Of a stretch of DNA of 64,000 nt, positions 25,657 to 34,524 are shown piece by piece. The DNA is taken from positions 63,662 to 127,661 of the forward strand of contig NZ_SEWZ01000001.1 in assembly GCF_004307425.1 (NCBI RefSeq), written 5' to 3'. Numbering within the stretch: position 1 is the stretch's first letter; every line of letters starts with the position of its first letter. A program made the translations under genes and the position numbers. The notes below the pieces were generated by a model. That model ran no database searches. It was not told the origin of the DNA and worked only from the letters and a program-made list of their open reading frames with translations. The stretch is from Aquirufa antheringensis (GTDB lineage Bacteria > Bacteroidota > Bacteroidia > Cytophagales > Spirosomataceae).

Positions 25657-27150
25657 TTAATCGCTGCTAACGGGTTTAATCCAGGCGATAGCGCTCGGCC
25701 TGCTTTCATTGTGCAGACGATCGAGGGCGGTCACCGTAAATCCATAACCCGGTTTAAGGTCATCTTGTTCCAAAAATACTTCCGTTGCCTTCCCTTTGTA
25801 GATAATGTTGCTTGGATCTTCCAAGTACTTTTTGTCCTGTTTCGGGATTCGGTACACCACATAATAGGCTACCGGATCTTTATCATCCGATTCCTCGCCG
25901 GCTTGCCATGTAAGCTTTTTATTGGCTAAAAATACCTGAGTAGGCGCATGCGGCGCGATACTATCGAGCCACGGCGTCGTAGGGACTAAAGCCGGATGCA
26001 CAAAATAATGAGCACGCAACGTATCCCTAAAGCCCTTCGTATTTTTCGACAAAGAAGTCGAACTATAAAAAATCAATCCTTTGCCTTGAGACATACTTCG
26101 GCTAATTTCCACCTGCTTTTTCATTTCCTTATTCGTCCACACATCCCCTAAATGATACGAAGCCATCCCAAAATACACCGGTTTTCCATAGGAATGCGCG
26201 TTCCACCACTCGGCTAATGGCTTAAAAGGCGCCACTCGGTGTGCCGTATCCCAATACAATTGCGGCGCGATATAATCTAACCAGCCTTGTTTCAACCAAT
26301 AATCTGTATCCGCATATAAATCGTCATAAGATTGCAAACCTTTCACCGTAGGCGATCCGTTCACGGGATCAGATGTTTTATGTCGCCAAATCCCAAATGG
26401 ACTAATCCCAAACTTTATTTTCGGATTGGTTTTGCGAATGGTCTCGGAGATTTCCTGAATTAACGCACTCGTATTACGACGCCTCCAGTCTGCCCTAGAC
26501 TCACCCGAAAGTCGGTATTTTAGATAGGTATCCTCGTCATTTAATTTTGATTTCGGATCTGGATACGGATAAAAATAATCGTCAAAGTGGATTCCATCCA
26601 CATCATAATTCAAAATGATATTACGTACGAGTCCTGCGATGTAATGGCGTACAGCAGGAATACCAAAATCAAACAGCAACTGTCCCCCATAAGACAAAAG
26701 CCATTCTGGGTGTTTTCTAGCGACGTGTTCTGAACTTAATAGCGCTCTCGATGACATGGAAGCACGGTTCAGGTTTAACCAGGCGTGAAATTCCATCCCA
26801 CGGGCGTGTGTCTGATCGATCATAAATTCCAAAGGATCATAATAGGGGCTAGGCGCCTGCCCCTGTTTCCCAGAAAGGTAGGTCGTCCAAGGTTCAGCAC
26901 TTTTCGCATAAAGCGCATCAGAGGCGGTTCGAATTTGGACAAAAAGGGCATTGATTCCCGTTTTCTGATGGGAATTTAATAGATCAATAAATTCGGATTT
27001 TTGTTTCGCGCCGTCGTAATTGTGCGGGCTGGGCCAGTCTATGTTTTGGACTGTCGCCACCCAAACTCCCCTCAACTCACGCTTAGGTCCCTGCGCTAGT
27101 ACACAGGTAAATAAAAGACAAAAAATAAGGGTTGAAATTAGGCGCATCAT
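25657..27150 (-). CDS. GHL10 (YngK/DUF187-type) glycoside hydrolase-like exported protein
   Basis: A 497-aa exported protein with a signal peptide ('LISTLIFCLLFTCVLAQ'). The TIM-barrel domain starts 'KRELRGVWVATVQNIDWPS' and includes 'FVQIRTASDALYAKSAEPW', 'EFHAWLNLNRAS', 'VDGIHFDDYFYPYPD', 'KFGISPFGIWRHK' and 'DYIAPQLYWD', all typical of the family. A fibronectin-III-like domain fills ~395-490. Members are thought to cleave glycans or act on cell-wall stem polysaccharide; the substrate is not known here. It is first gene of an operon with the reductase and the M3 peptidase. Confidence 0.9.
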   Translation of the reverse strand: MMRLISTLIFCLLFTCVLAQGPKRELRGVWVATVQNIDWPSPHNYDGAKQKSEFIDLLNSHQKTGINALFVQIRTASDALYAKSAEPWTTYLSGKQGQAPSPYYDPLEFMIDQTHARGMEFHAWLNLNRASMSSRALLSSEHVARKHPEWLLSYGGQLLFDFGIPAVRHYIAGLVRNIILNYDVDGIHFDDYFYPYPDPKSKLNDEDTYLKYRLSGESRADWRRRNTSALIQEISETIRKTNPKIKFGISPFGIWRHKTSDPVNGSPTVKGLQSYDDLYADTDYWLKQGWLDYIAPQLYWDTAHRVAPFKPLAEWWNAHSYGKPVYFGMASYHLGDVWTNKEMKKQVEISRSMSQGKGLIFYSSTSLSKNTKGFRDTLRAHYFVHPALVPTTPWLDSIAPHAPTQVFLANKKLTWQAGEESDDKDPVAYYVVYRIPKQDKKYLEDPSNIIYKGKATEVFLEQDDLKPGYGFTVTALDRLHNESRPSAIAWIKPVSSD

Positions 27151-27180
27151 TCGGGATGCAATTTACCTAAAAATGGGCAA

Positions 27181-27882
27181 TTAGGCTTTGTCGATTGAAA
27201 ATAAATAGCCTACCCCCTTCAATGTTTTGATGTAATATTCTGGGATTTTTTCGCGCAATTTACGGATATGTACATCCACCGTGCGTTCCACTACGAATAC
27301 ATCTGATCCCCACACCTTTTCTAATAATTCATCACGGTTAAATACCTTATTCGGGTTCTTGGCTAAGAAAGAAAGCAATTCAAATTCCTTTTTAGGTAAA
27401 ATCAAGGCTCTTCCTTGGAATGTCGCTGCATATTGCACGCGGTCAATGACTAAATCTCCGATGGAAATAACGTCGTTTTTCGACTCAGGAACAGCTACTT
27501 CACGTGTTAGTAAGGCGTTGATTCGGCTAATTAAGGCACGTAATTTGATCGGTTTTACGACATAATCTGTGGCTCCACTTTCAAAAGCAGCGATTTCGGT
27601 GTACTCTTCACCACGTGCCGTAAGGAACAGGATGAGTGTATTTTTGAATTCGGGATTTGATTTGATTTGGCGTGCTGCTTCGATGCCATCCATTTCTGGC
27701 ATCATGACATCCATGATGATTAAATGCGGTTGGAACGTTTTCGCGGCAGCGATGGCCTCTTTTCCATTTGTTGCTTTTGCTAAAAGAAAGTTTTCTTTTA
27801 GTAAATTGTATTCCAATAACTCCAAAATGTCTGCATCATCATCTACGAGTAGAATTTTGTATGCGGGTGAAGCTTGTGCCAT
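27181..27882 (-). CDS. OmpR/PhoB-family response regulator
   Basis: A 233-aa two-component regulator. The receiver domain (~8-125) has acidic pocket 'VDDD', phospho-acceptor D58 in 'LIIMDVMMPEMDG' and the Lys in 'YVVKPI'. The winged-helix DNA-binding domain (~135-230) ends 'TVDVHIRKLREKIPEYYIKTLKGVGYLF'. No histidine kinase is adjacent, so it is an orphan here. Its candidate -7 box is at 27905-27912. Targets are unknown. Confidence 0.93.
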   Translation of the reverse strand: MAQASPAYKILLVDDDADILELLEYNLLKENFLLAKATNGKEAIAAAKTFQPHLIIMDVMMPEMDGIEAARQIKSNPEFKNTLILFLTARGEEYTEIAAFESGATDYVVKPIKLRALISRINALLTREVAVPESKNDVISIGDLVIDRVQYAATFQGRALILPKKEFELLSFLAKNPNKVFNRDELLEKVWGSDVFVVERTVDVHIRKLREKIPEYYIKTLKGVGYLFSIDKA

Positions 27883-27904
27883 AGGTTGTGAACGGATTAC
27901 GACA

Positions 27905-27912
27905 CAAATATA
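27905..27912 (-). promoter_or_regulatory. -7 promoter element of the response regulator gene
   Basis: TATATTTG on the minus strand is an exact TAnnTTTG match 22 nt before the start codon at 27882. No clear TTTG lies at -33. Confidence 0.5.
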
Positions 27913-27949
27913 GGAAGTCGTATGTTATGTAATTGTTAATTTATTAGAT

Positions 27950-29032
27950 ATGTCAAACAACACCGCTTATTCGTCCCGTTTATCTAACGCCCTCTTATCG
28001 ATGGCTTTGATTATTGCTGCGGCTTATCTACTTCAGGACTTGTTGATTTTACTTTCTTTTGCGCTCGTTCTCTCCCTTTTGTTATTGCCTGCGAGTAAAT
28101 GGATGGAGGCCAAAGGTTTTCCCCGCGCCCTGTCCATCTTCATCGCCATCTTGCTGACCTTTGCTCTGATTTCCTCTTTGCTTTTTGTCGCAGGAATACA
28201 AATCATGGAATTCTCCTCTGAGTTTCCTCTCTTCGCAAAAAAAGCCGAAAAGTGGATCTCCAGCTTGCAGTCCTTTATTTCAGCTAATTTCAATATCTCG
28301 CGTCGGAAGCAAATGTTAGAGCTGAGTAATGAGTTGATGGCCTTGTTGAAAAACTCTGGAGTGATTATTAGCACCACATTTTCGACCGCTTTGCATACGG
28401 TAACGGCCCTCATTTTAGTGCCGGTTTTCACCTTTTTCTTTTTGTTTTACCGCGATTTTTTTGAAAGCTTTTTGCAGAAAGTGTTTCCTAAGACGGAAGC
28501 ACAAGTCTTAACGAAAGTGATGGAAAAAACGGGATCCGTGGTGCAAGGTTATTTAGTCGGATTGCTGGTTGTTATGTTAATTGTAGGCGTGTTGAATTCG
28601 GTCGGATTTTGGTGGATTGGAGTGGAATATCCGGTGTTTTTCGGATTTTTGACAGGAATACTTTTATTGATTCCATATATAGGCATTTGGATGGGTGCTT
28701 TGCTTCCTATCTTATTGAGCTTGGTGACTTTGAGTCCATCGCATGCGTTAGCCGTGGTGGCGTGGGTAGCGGCGGCTCAGTTTATTGAAGCGAATTTTAT
28801 CACGCCTCTTGTGGTGGGATCGAAAGTGAGTATGAACCCGATGGTGGCGATGCTGGCCTTGTTATGTGGAGAATTACTATGGGGAATTCCAGGATTGATT
28901 TTAGCACTTCCACTCACGGCTGTGATGAAAGTGATTTTTGATTCCATCCCTAATCTAGCACCCTATGGATTCTTGTTAGGGGAAGCTCCAGCGAGAACCA
29001 CTAAAAGTTCTAAAGAGACAAAAGCTCCTTAA
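27950..29032 (+). CDS. AI-2E family transporter
   Basis: A 360-aa membrane protein with seven or eight helices of the PF01594 family ('YLLQDLLILLSFALVLSLLLLPASKWME', 'GSVVQGYLVGLLVVMLIVGVLNSVGFWWIGVEYPVFFGFLTGILLLIPYIG', 'FIEANFITPLVVGSKVSMNPMVAMLALLCGELLWG'). The family exports small molecules; some members act as Na+/H+ antiporters, and the AI-2 name reflects one early assignment. Its 3' end overlaps the convergent LytTR regulator by 23 nt. Confidence 0.92.
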   Translation: MSNNTAYSSRLSNALLSMALIIAAAYLLQDLLILLSFALVLSLLLLPASKWMEAKGFPRALSIFIAILLTFALISSLLFVAGIQIMEFSSEFPLFAKKAEKWISSLQSFISANFNISRRKQMLELSNELMALLKNSGVIISTTFSTALHTVTALILVPVFTFFFLFYRDFFESFLQKVFPKTEAQVLTKVMEKTGSVVQGYLVGLLVVMLIVGVLNSVGFWWIGVEYPVFFGFLTGILLLIPYIGIWMGALLPILLSLVTLSPSHALAVVAWVAAAQFIEANFITPLVVGSKVSMNPMVAMLALLCGELLWGIPGLILALPLTAVMKVIFDSIPNLAPYGFLLGEAPARTTKSSKETKAP

Positions 29033-29747
29033 AGCGGATCGATTGCCGGCGGGAAATTTCTATTTTCTCTGCTTTTTCGCCTTTTAAGGTTACTTGTAGT
29101 CCACCGGAAAACCAAGGTTCAATCTTCTCAATGAAGTTCAGGTTCACGATGTGTTTACGGTTGCAACGGAAGAATAATTTCGGATCTAAACGCTCCTCTA
29201 AAGAGTTGAGGGATTTGAGGACGAGAGGTTTTTGGTCGTCAAAAAACAAACGAACATAATTCCCCATCGATTCACACAAGCGCACGCGATCCAAGCGCAC
29301 AAACCAACATTTCTCCCCGTCTTTCACAAAAATCTGGTCATTACCGCCTAATACGTGATTGGCTGTAACCGATTTTTCTGTGGAAGCTGGACGCTGAAAA
29401 CGGGATTCTAATTTTTGAATACTTTCACTTAATCGCGCTAACTCGATCGGTTTTAAGACATAATCCAAAGCGTTCACTTCGAATGCCTTCAGCGCATATT
29501 CATCAAAAGCGGTTGTGAAAATAATTTCAGGCAGAAAACCATCCCATTCTTCTAGCCATTCAAAACCCGTTTTGCCAGGCATTTGGATGTCTAAAAAGAC
29601 CACATCAGGTTGTAATTCTTCGATGAGTTGACTCGCCTCGTCCGTATTCGCCGCTTCACCGATTACCTCGATGGACGGAAAATTCTCTAATAAACGTTTC
29701 AGTTCATTTCTGGCAAGGCGCTCGTCGTCTACAATGATGGCTTTCAT
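29010..29747 (-). CDS. LytTR-family response regulator
   Basis: A 245-aa regulator. The receiver domain (~1-120) has phospho-acceptor D53 in 'DVVFLDIQMPGKTG' and Lys in 'YVLKPI'. The LytTR DNA-binding domain (~145-240) has 'IFVKDGEKCWFVRLDRVRLCESMGNYVRL' and 'FFRCNRKHIVNLNFIEKIEPWF'. It lies 7 nt downstream of its likely partner kinase. Such LytS/LytR pairs in Bacteroidota control envelope or metabolic genes; targets are unknown. Confidence 0.93.
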   Translation of the reverse strand: MKAIIVDDERLARNELKRLLENFPSIEVIGEAANTDEASQLIEELQPDVVFLDIQMPGKTGFEWLEEWDGFLPEIIFTTAFDEYALKAFEVNALDYVLKPIELARLSESIQKLESRFQRPASTEKSVTANHVLGGNDQIFVKDGEKCWFVRLDRVRLCESMGNYVRLFFDDQKPLVLKSLNSLEERLDPKLFFRCNRKHIVNLNFIEKIEPWFSGGLQVTLKGEKAEKIEISRRQSIRFKELLSL

Positions 29748-29754
29748 AGGGGAT

Positions 29755-30804
29755 TTAGGCTATTGTTTCAGCAAGATACGGAATCGTGACGGAAGCGAGG
29801 ACGCGAATTTTGTCCAAAGGTTTTAAGTCAATATGAGCGGTCTCACCGAACAATAAAGTGAGTCTGTTTTGGGAGTTTATTAAACCGATGCCCGTGGATT
29901 CCCCACGAATTTTCAAATGTCCCGGATTAATCACTTGTAATTGAATTTGATCACCAATCACCTCACCCTTAATTTCGATTAATCCTTCCTTTGAAGAATG
30001 AGCAATCCCGTGTTTGATCGCATTCTCCACCAAAGTCTGCAATAACATAGGCGGAATCTGGGCTTGATTTATTTCCTTCGCGACGTCTAATTTCCAAGTC
30101 AGGCGCTCCTCATAGCGAATCTTTTCTAGGTTCAAATAGTCGATAATCGTGTCTAATTCTTCTGCGATGGAGATGGTCTTTTTACGCTCAGTGAGCAGGG
30201 AGCTGCGGAGTAGTTTGGAGAGTTGGTTGATCCCTTTTTTGGCCTTAGCCGGATCCTCTGTGATTAAGGCACGAATGCTATTGAGAGCATTGAATACGAA
30301 ATGGGGATTCATCTGCGCGCGCAAGACCTTGCCCTCGGTTTCTTGAATGGCGCGTTCGAGTTGATTATTTTCTCGCTCCATCACGAGTTGCTTTTTCGAA
30401 TATTGGAAGAAGAAATAGATCAACATCCAAATCGCGAGCGGCTTCATAAAGTTAAAGAGGTACTGCGTGATGATGAAGGGGCTCATTTGGACTTCAAAAT
30501 TCTCTCCTAATAAGTATTGATCGATGGGCAAATTCAACGCAACCAGGCAAGTCGCCATCACACAAAGGGCGATGAAATGATTACGCAACATGGCAAAAAG
30601 AGGCAAATCCTGCCAAGCAAACTGCTTTGTTATTCGCTTGTATTGATGGGTAAGCAAGATGGCTAGGGAGATGTTTGCTAGAGACGCATACAACCACGCC
30701 CAGTGCCAGCCGTATTGATTCGTGTATAACACCGCTTCATTGAGCATCCAAGCGAACCACCCGCCGGATTGCAACGCCCAATACATTCGTTGTCTTAACA
30801 TCAT
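29755..30804 (-). CDS. LytS-type sensor histidine kinase
   Basis: A 349-aa kinase with four membrane helices (~12-30, 38-55, 73-92, 108-133) and a short coiled coil (~138-165). The His_kinase domain has H168 in 'QMNPHFVFNALNSI', and a C-terminal ATPase carries 'LVENAIKHGI' and 'GIGLINSQNRL'. There is no separate sensory domain, so the signal is probably membrane-borne. The start overlaps the upstream phosphatase stop as TAATG, and the regulator follows 7 nt downstream. Confidence 0.93.
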   Translation of the reverse strand: MMLRQRMYWALQSGGWFAWMLNEAVLYTNQYGWHWAWLYASLANISLAILLTHQYKRITKQFAWQDLPLFAMLRNHFIALCVMATCLVALNLPIDQYLLGENFEVQMSPFIITQYLFNFMKPLAIWMLIYFFFQYSKKQLVMERENNQLERAIQETEGKVLRAQMNPHFVFNALNSIRALITEDPAKAKKGINQLSKLLRSSLLTERKKTISIAEELDTIIDYLNLEKIRYEERLTWKLDVAKEINQAQIPPMLLQTLVENAIKHGIAHSSKEGLIEIKGEVIGDQIQLQVINPGHLKIRGESTGIGLINSQNRLTLLFGETAHIDLKPLDKIRVLASVTIPYLAETIA

Positions 30805-31457
30805 TACATTGATTGCGGTAAATCCTCTAGGTGAATGACGCAGTTACCTTTTAATAGCCTAAATTCCTGCGCAGTATAATCGTATTGCAGGTGGTAGAGG
30901 CACAGGTTTTGGTGCGCATACTGATCCATATGGTGGAGTGGCGCGTTAAATAAATGGGTTAATAAAACCCGCATCGCACGACCGTGCATCGCGATTAAAA
31001 TAGCTTTTTCTTCCGGTCTAGACAGGAGAAGGTCGACCACTGGCTTTTGGCGTTCTAAAACTTCCACTGGACTTTCCCCCTCTTCGGATTGAACGTGGAC
31101 ATTGCCCTCGCGCCAGGTCTTCGTTAGGTTTTTATAGTATAAATCATCCTCCGTATTAGGTGATTTACCTTCCTTATTTCCCCAAGAAATTTCGTTTAAG
31201 CCTGCGTGTTGCTCCCATGGCAAACCTTTGTCGATAAACCCTTTCACCGATTGATGCGTTCTGCGCAAAGCTGAAGTATAGATTTTATCAATCGGGAGAT
31301 CTTTGTAGTGCGCAAAAAAAGCGGCAGCCTGTTTTTGGCCTAACTCATTTAAATCTGCATCAATCCCACTGCCCTGCACGACCCCCTTCCGATTGTATTC
31401 TGTTTCGCCGTGGCGAATCAGGTAAATATCTTTCACTAAATCAGGCCGAGCTTGCAT
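30804..31457 (-). CDS. Histidine phosphatase family protein
   Basis: A 217-aa phosphoglycerate-mutase-like phosphatase. The catalytic motif is 'LIRHGETEYN' with H16, and the second histidine is in 'LIAMHGRAMRVLL'. Substrates in this family range from phosphosugars to phosphoproteins and alpha-ribazole phosphate; nothing here decides. It is the first gene of a three-gene unit with the kinase and the LytTR regulator (TAATG overlap) and is divergent from the menaquinone genes. Confidence 0.9.
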   Translation of the reverse strand: MQARPDLVKDIYLIRHGETEYNRKGVVQGSGIDADLNELGQKQAAAFFAHYKDLPIDKIYTSALRRTHQSVKGFIDKGLPWEQHAGLNEISWGNKEGKSPNTEDDLYYKNLTKTWREGNVHVQSEEGESPVEVLERQKPVVDLLLSRPEEKAILIAMHGRAMRVLLTHLFNAPLHHMDQYAHQNLCLYHLQYDYTAQEFRLLKGNCVIHLEDLPQSM

Positions 31458-31502
31458 ATTAATCGTATTTTATTCCGAATTTTAGCCAAAATTACGAAAT
31501 AT

Positions 31503-31922
31503 ATGTTTAATACTTCCATCTCCCTAGACACATTGAATTCGATGTCGAAGGGAAATATGATCGAGCATTTGGGTATTGAGTTTACGGAAATTCAGCCTGG
31601 ATTTATTAAGGCCAAAATGCCGGTCGATCACCGAACAAAACAGCCACTCGGTTTGTTACATGGGGGAGCTTCCGTGGTATTAGCGGAAACTTTGGGAAGC
31701 GTGGCGGTCGTTTTGGCCGTTAAAGATCCGAAGGCGGAAACAGGAGTGGGAGTGGAGATCAATGCGAACCATTTGAAGTCTGCGCGGGGTGGTTATGTGA
31801 TTGGGACATGTATTCCATTGCGTATCGGTCGTAAGATTCATGTGTATGAGATTAAGATTCACGACGAGGAAGAAAATTTGATTTGTGCTAGCCGTTTGAC
31901 GGTGGCGATTATACCCTTATAA
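31503..31922 (+). CDS. Hotdog-fold thioesterase, probable DHNA-CoA thioesterase of menaquinone synthesis
   Basis: A 139-aa PaaI/YdiI-type thioesterase. The ATG at 31503 is chosen; an earlier in-frame ATG at 31452 would overlap the divergent phosphatase gene. Hotdog motifs are 'LGLLHGGASVVLAETLGSVAV', with the catalytic Glu in 'AETLGS', and 'VGVEINANHLKSARGG'. Its stop overlaps the start of the isochorismate synthase gene (TAATG). That neighbour makes 1,4-dihydroxy-2-naphthoyl-CoA the likely substrate (MenI/YdiI role). The reaction is inferred from context. Confidence 0.85.
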   Translation: MFNTSISLDTLNSMSKGNMIEHLGIEFTEIQPGFIKAKMPVDHRTKQPLGLLHGGASVVLAETLGSVAVVLAVKDPKAETGVGVEINANHLKSARGGYVIGTCIPLRIGRKIHVYEIKIHDEEENLICASRLTVAIIPL

Positions 31923-33010
31923 TGAAAGATGGATTCGCTTGGGAGGAAGGAATAGCTAAAGGGGCAGCGATGGCTGCTTGGCGCTTGCCGCATTGCGCGG
32001 AGGCCTTTTTAGTACAAGATTTTTCAGGAGGAACACGACTACAGGAGGGCTGGAATCTCGACGAGTTGTCCTCTGGCTTCTTAGCTGCACCTTTCATTGG
32101 TTTACCTTATTTTTTACGTGCGGATTCTTTAAGCTCTTTTACGCTTCAAGCAAGAGAACTTCCTACACCTTACGTAGCACCCCCAGAAAATCAGTCCAAG
32201 AAAACGGAATTTATGGGCTGGGTAGCAGAGGCTATTCAGGCGATTAAAAAGGGACCCTTGCAGAAAGTCGTTTTATCTAGAACGGACGAGCAAGAATTAC
32301 CAGCCTCCTTCGATGTGATGACGGCGCTTGAAGAATTAGGTGCGGCCTATCCCACGGCCTTTGTTTGCGCCTTGTCTATTCCGGCTTTAGGGGGAGTTTG
32401 GATGTGTGCGACCCCAGAGATTTTAGTAGAACAAAATGCGGAGGGAATTTTCCGTACGATTTCATTAGCAGGGACACAATCTGGAGTAGATGCGGATGGG
32501 TTTGCGATAGCCCCTTCCCAGGCGCGTTGGTCTACAAAAGAGATCGAAGAACAGGCTTTCGTTAGTCGCTATATCATTGATTGCTTTAAGAAGATTCGAC
32601 TAAGAGAATATACGGAAATAGGCCCTAAGACGATTTCTACCGGAAACTTATTGCACCTGAAAACGGAGTATATGGTTGATACGAAGGCGATGGATTTTCC
32701 ACAGTTGCCCGGTTTGATGCTGGGTTTATTGCATCCGACTTCCGCGGTTTGTGGAACGCCTAAACAGGAGGCCGTTGATTTTATCTCCAAGACCGAAAGT
32801 CACAATCGTTCGATGTATTCTGGGTATTTAGGGCCAGTGAACCTTGGAAAAGCGACGCATTTATTCGTGAATTTGCGCACGGTAGAGATCAAAGAAAACC
32901 ACGCGGTGTTCTATGCCGGATGTGGGATCACGGAAGATTCTAATCCAGCGAAAGAATGGCAGGAAACACAAATGAAATGCCAGACCTTGCAGCGGGTATT
33001 AATGCAATAA
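31922..33010 (+). CDS. menF: Isochorismate synthase (MenF-type)
   Basis: A 362-aa chorismate-utilising enzyme that makes isochorismate, the first step of menaquinone synthesis. Signature pieces are 'QKVVLSRTDEQELP', 'GGVWMCATPEILVE', 'ISLAGTQ', 'EEQAFVSRYIID', 'LLHPTSAVCGTPKQEA' and 'SMYSGYLGPV...FVNLRTVEI...YAGCGIT'. No menD or other men gene is next to it; it is coupled only to the thioesterase. Its last 12 nt overlap the convergent CorC-like gene. Confidence 0.93.
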   Translation: MKDGFAWEEGIAKGAAMAAWRLPHCAEAFLVQDFSGGTRLQEGWNLDELSSGFLAAPFIGLPYFLRADSLSSFTLQARELPTPYVAPPENQSKKTEFMGWVAEAIQAIKKGPLQKVVLSRTDEQELPASFDVMTALEELGAAYPTAFVCALSIPALGGVWMCATPEILVEQNAEGIFRTISLAGTQSGVDADGFAIAPSQARWSTKEIEEQAFVSRYIIDCFKKIRLREYTEIGPKTISTGNLLHLKTEYMVDTKAMDFPQLPGLMLGLLHPTSAVCGTPKQEAVDFISKTESHNRSMYSGYLGPVNLGKATHLFVNLRTVEIKENHAVFYAGCGITEDSNPAKEWQETQMKCQTLQRVLMQ

Positions 33011-34318
33011 TTCCGAAGAAGGCGCTTGAGTGATCTTTCCCGTAATCATGACTTTCACCGTATCGATGCGCGCGTCTGTGGTCGTTAAGATTTGGAATTG
33101 GAACGGCGCTAAGGTAATCAACTCATTGACTTGTGGAATATCCTCATATAAGCTAATTAGCATCCCTCCTAAGGTTTCGTAATCCCCTTCAGGTAGATTC
33201 CACTCGTATTTTTCGTTCAAATAGTCGATTTCGTGACGGCCTGAGAGAACGAAAGTCGTCTCATCGATTTGCTTTTCGATCCAGTCCTCCGAGTCATCGT
33301 ATTCATCTTGAATCTCCCCAAAAATCTGTTCCATCACATCTTCCATACTCACTAAACCGCTCGTCGAACCGAATTCATCCACCACTAAAGCCAGCGATTT
33401 ACGCTCTTTCGAGAACTTGATCATTAAATCATTCGCCGGCATCGCCTCTGGGACGATCGGAATGCTAGTTAGGATGGATTGAAGGTCTTTGGGTTTTTTA
33501 AATAGGGCCAAAGAATGGCAATAGCCCAACACTTCTTCTAAAGTTTCTTTGAATACTAAAACTTTCGAGTGACCACTTTCTAAGAATACTTCTTTTAACT
33601 TCTCGATGCCATCCTCTACATCAATGGCTGTAATCTCCGTTCTCGGAATCATACAATCCCGCACTTTTACCTGCTTAAACTCGAGGGCATTGTGGAAGAT
33701 TTTGTGGTCCACCTCGGCTTCCTGTTCGGTGGAGACTTTGCGGTTTAGGTTTTGGAGGTAATGGTTTAAATCCGTCAAACCAAAGGCCGGTTTCTCCTCC
33801 GAATAACTTAATCGAAGAACTTTCGTGATGAACCATTTAGAAAGACCCACGGTCACCCAAACTAAGGGAAACATCAAGGTGTAAATCACCCAAATAGGTA
33901 CAGCTAAAAATTCTAAAATGGCATCAGGATTAATTAAGAAGACACTTTTAGGGGTAAATTCTGAAGTCATCAAAATGAGGATGGTCGCCACGATGGTCGC
34001 AATCAAACGCGCCAAAATTTCATTTAACGACAGAAAATGCAAGACAACATGGTGTAAAAACTCCTCCATAAAAATACCGTAGGCCACGAGTGACAAGGTA
34101 TTTCCGATGAGCATGGTACCGATAAAACGGGAGGGCTGCTGGTTGAAATTAGCAATGATTTTAGCACTTAAAATATCCTGCTTCGCCTTGAGTTCGAAAT
34201 ACAATTTGTTCGAAGATACGAAGGCCATCTCGACGCCAGAAAAGAAGGCAGAAAAGACCATGGAAGCGATGATGCCGATGATTTGAGCATTATCCAAACT
34301 GATATTACTTGTTTCCAT
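32999..34318 (-). CDS. CNNM/CorC-type transporter-associated protein (GldE-like hemolysin family)
   Basis: A 439-aa membrane protein. DUF21 occupies ~1-200 with four helices ('SMVFSAFFSGVEMAFVSSNKL'). A CBS pair spans ~205-335 ('MIPRTEITAIDV', 'SLALVVDEFGSTSGLVSMEDVMEQIFGEI'), and a CorC_HlyC domain ~345-425 ('FVLSGRHEIDYLNEKYEWNLPEGDYETLGG'). Members bind or export Mg/Co; in gliding Bacteroidota a relative is called GldE. It overlaps the small upstream protein by 14 nt and is the last gene of the ccm operon. Confidence 0.88.
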   Translation of the reverse strand: METSNISLDNAQIIGIIASMVFSAFFSGVEMAFVSSNKLYFELKAKQDILSAKIIANFNQQPSRFIGTMLIGNTLSLVAYGIFMEEFLHHVVLHFLSLNEILARLIATIVATILILMTSEFTPKSVFLINPDAILEFLAVPIWVIYTLMFPLVWVTVGLSKWFITKVLRLSYSEEKPAFGLTDLNHYLQNLNRKVSTEQEAEVDHKIFHNALEFKQVKVRDCMIPRTEITAIDVEDGIEKLKEVFLESGHSKVLVFKETLEEVLGYCHSLALFKKPKDLQSILTSIPIVPEAMPANDLMIKFSKERKSLALVVDEFGSTSGLVSMEDVMEQIFGEIQDEYDDSEDWIEKQIDETTFVLSGRHEIDYLNEKYEWNLPEGDYETLGGMLISLYEDIPQVNELITLAPFQFQILTTTDARIDTVKVMITGKITQAPSSELLH

Positions 34319-34523
34319 CTTTCTCTTTTTTGATCCGTTCGTTCTTTGCGAATTGGTAATAGAACAAGCAGCCTACGCCATACATTAACCAGCCATAGTG
34401 GTAGAAAATCTCTCCCCAGAACTGTCCCTTTACTTCCGCGGGTGTAGGACTATTTAAATCGATGATCCAAATTAGGATGAATCCAACAGCGGCAGCTAAA
34501 CTTAAGATTTCTTTCTTTCCCAT
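34305..34523 (-). CDS. Small hypothetical membrane protein in the ccm operon
   Basis: A 72-aa protein with two membrane helices (~7-24 and 40-58) and a charged tail ('AKNERIKKEKDGNK'). It starts one base after the ccmF stop (TAATATG) and overlaps the CorC-like gene by 14 nt, so it is surely expressed with them. I recognise no family. Its place suggests an accessory part of cytochrome maturation, but this is inference. Confidence 0.75.
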   Translation of the reverse strand: MGKKEILSLAAAVGFILIWIIDLNSPTPAEVKGQFWGEIFYHYGWLMYGVGCLFYYQFAKNERIKKEKDGNK

Positions 34524-34524
34524 A

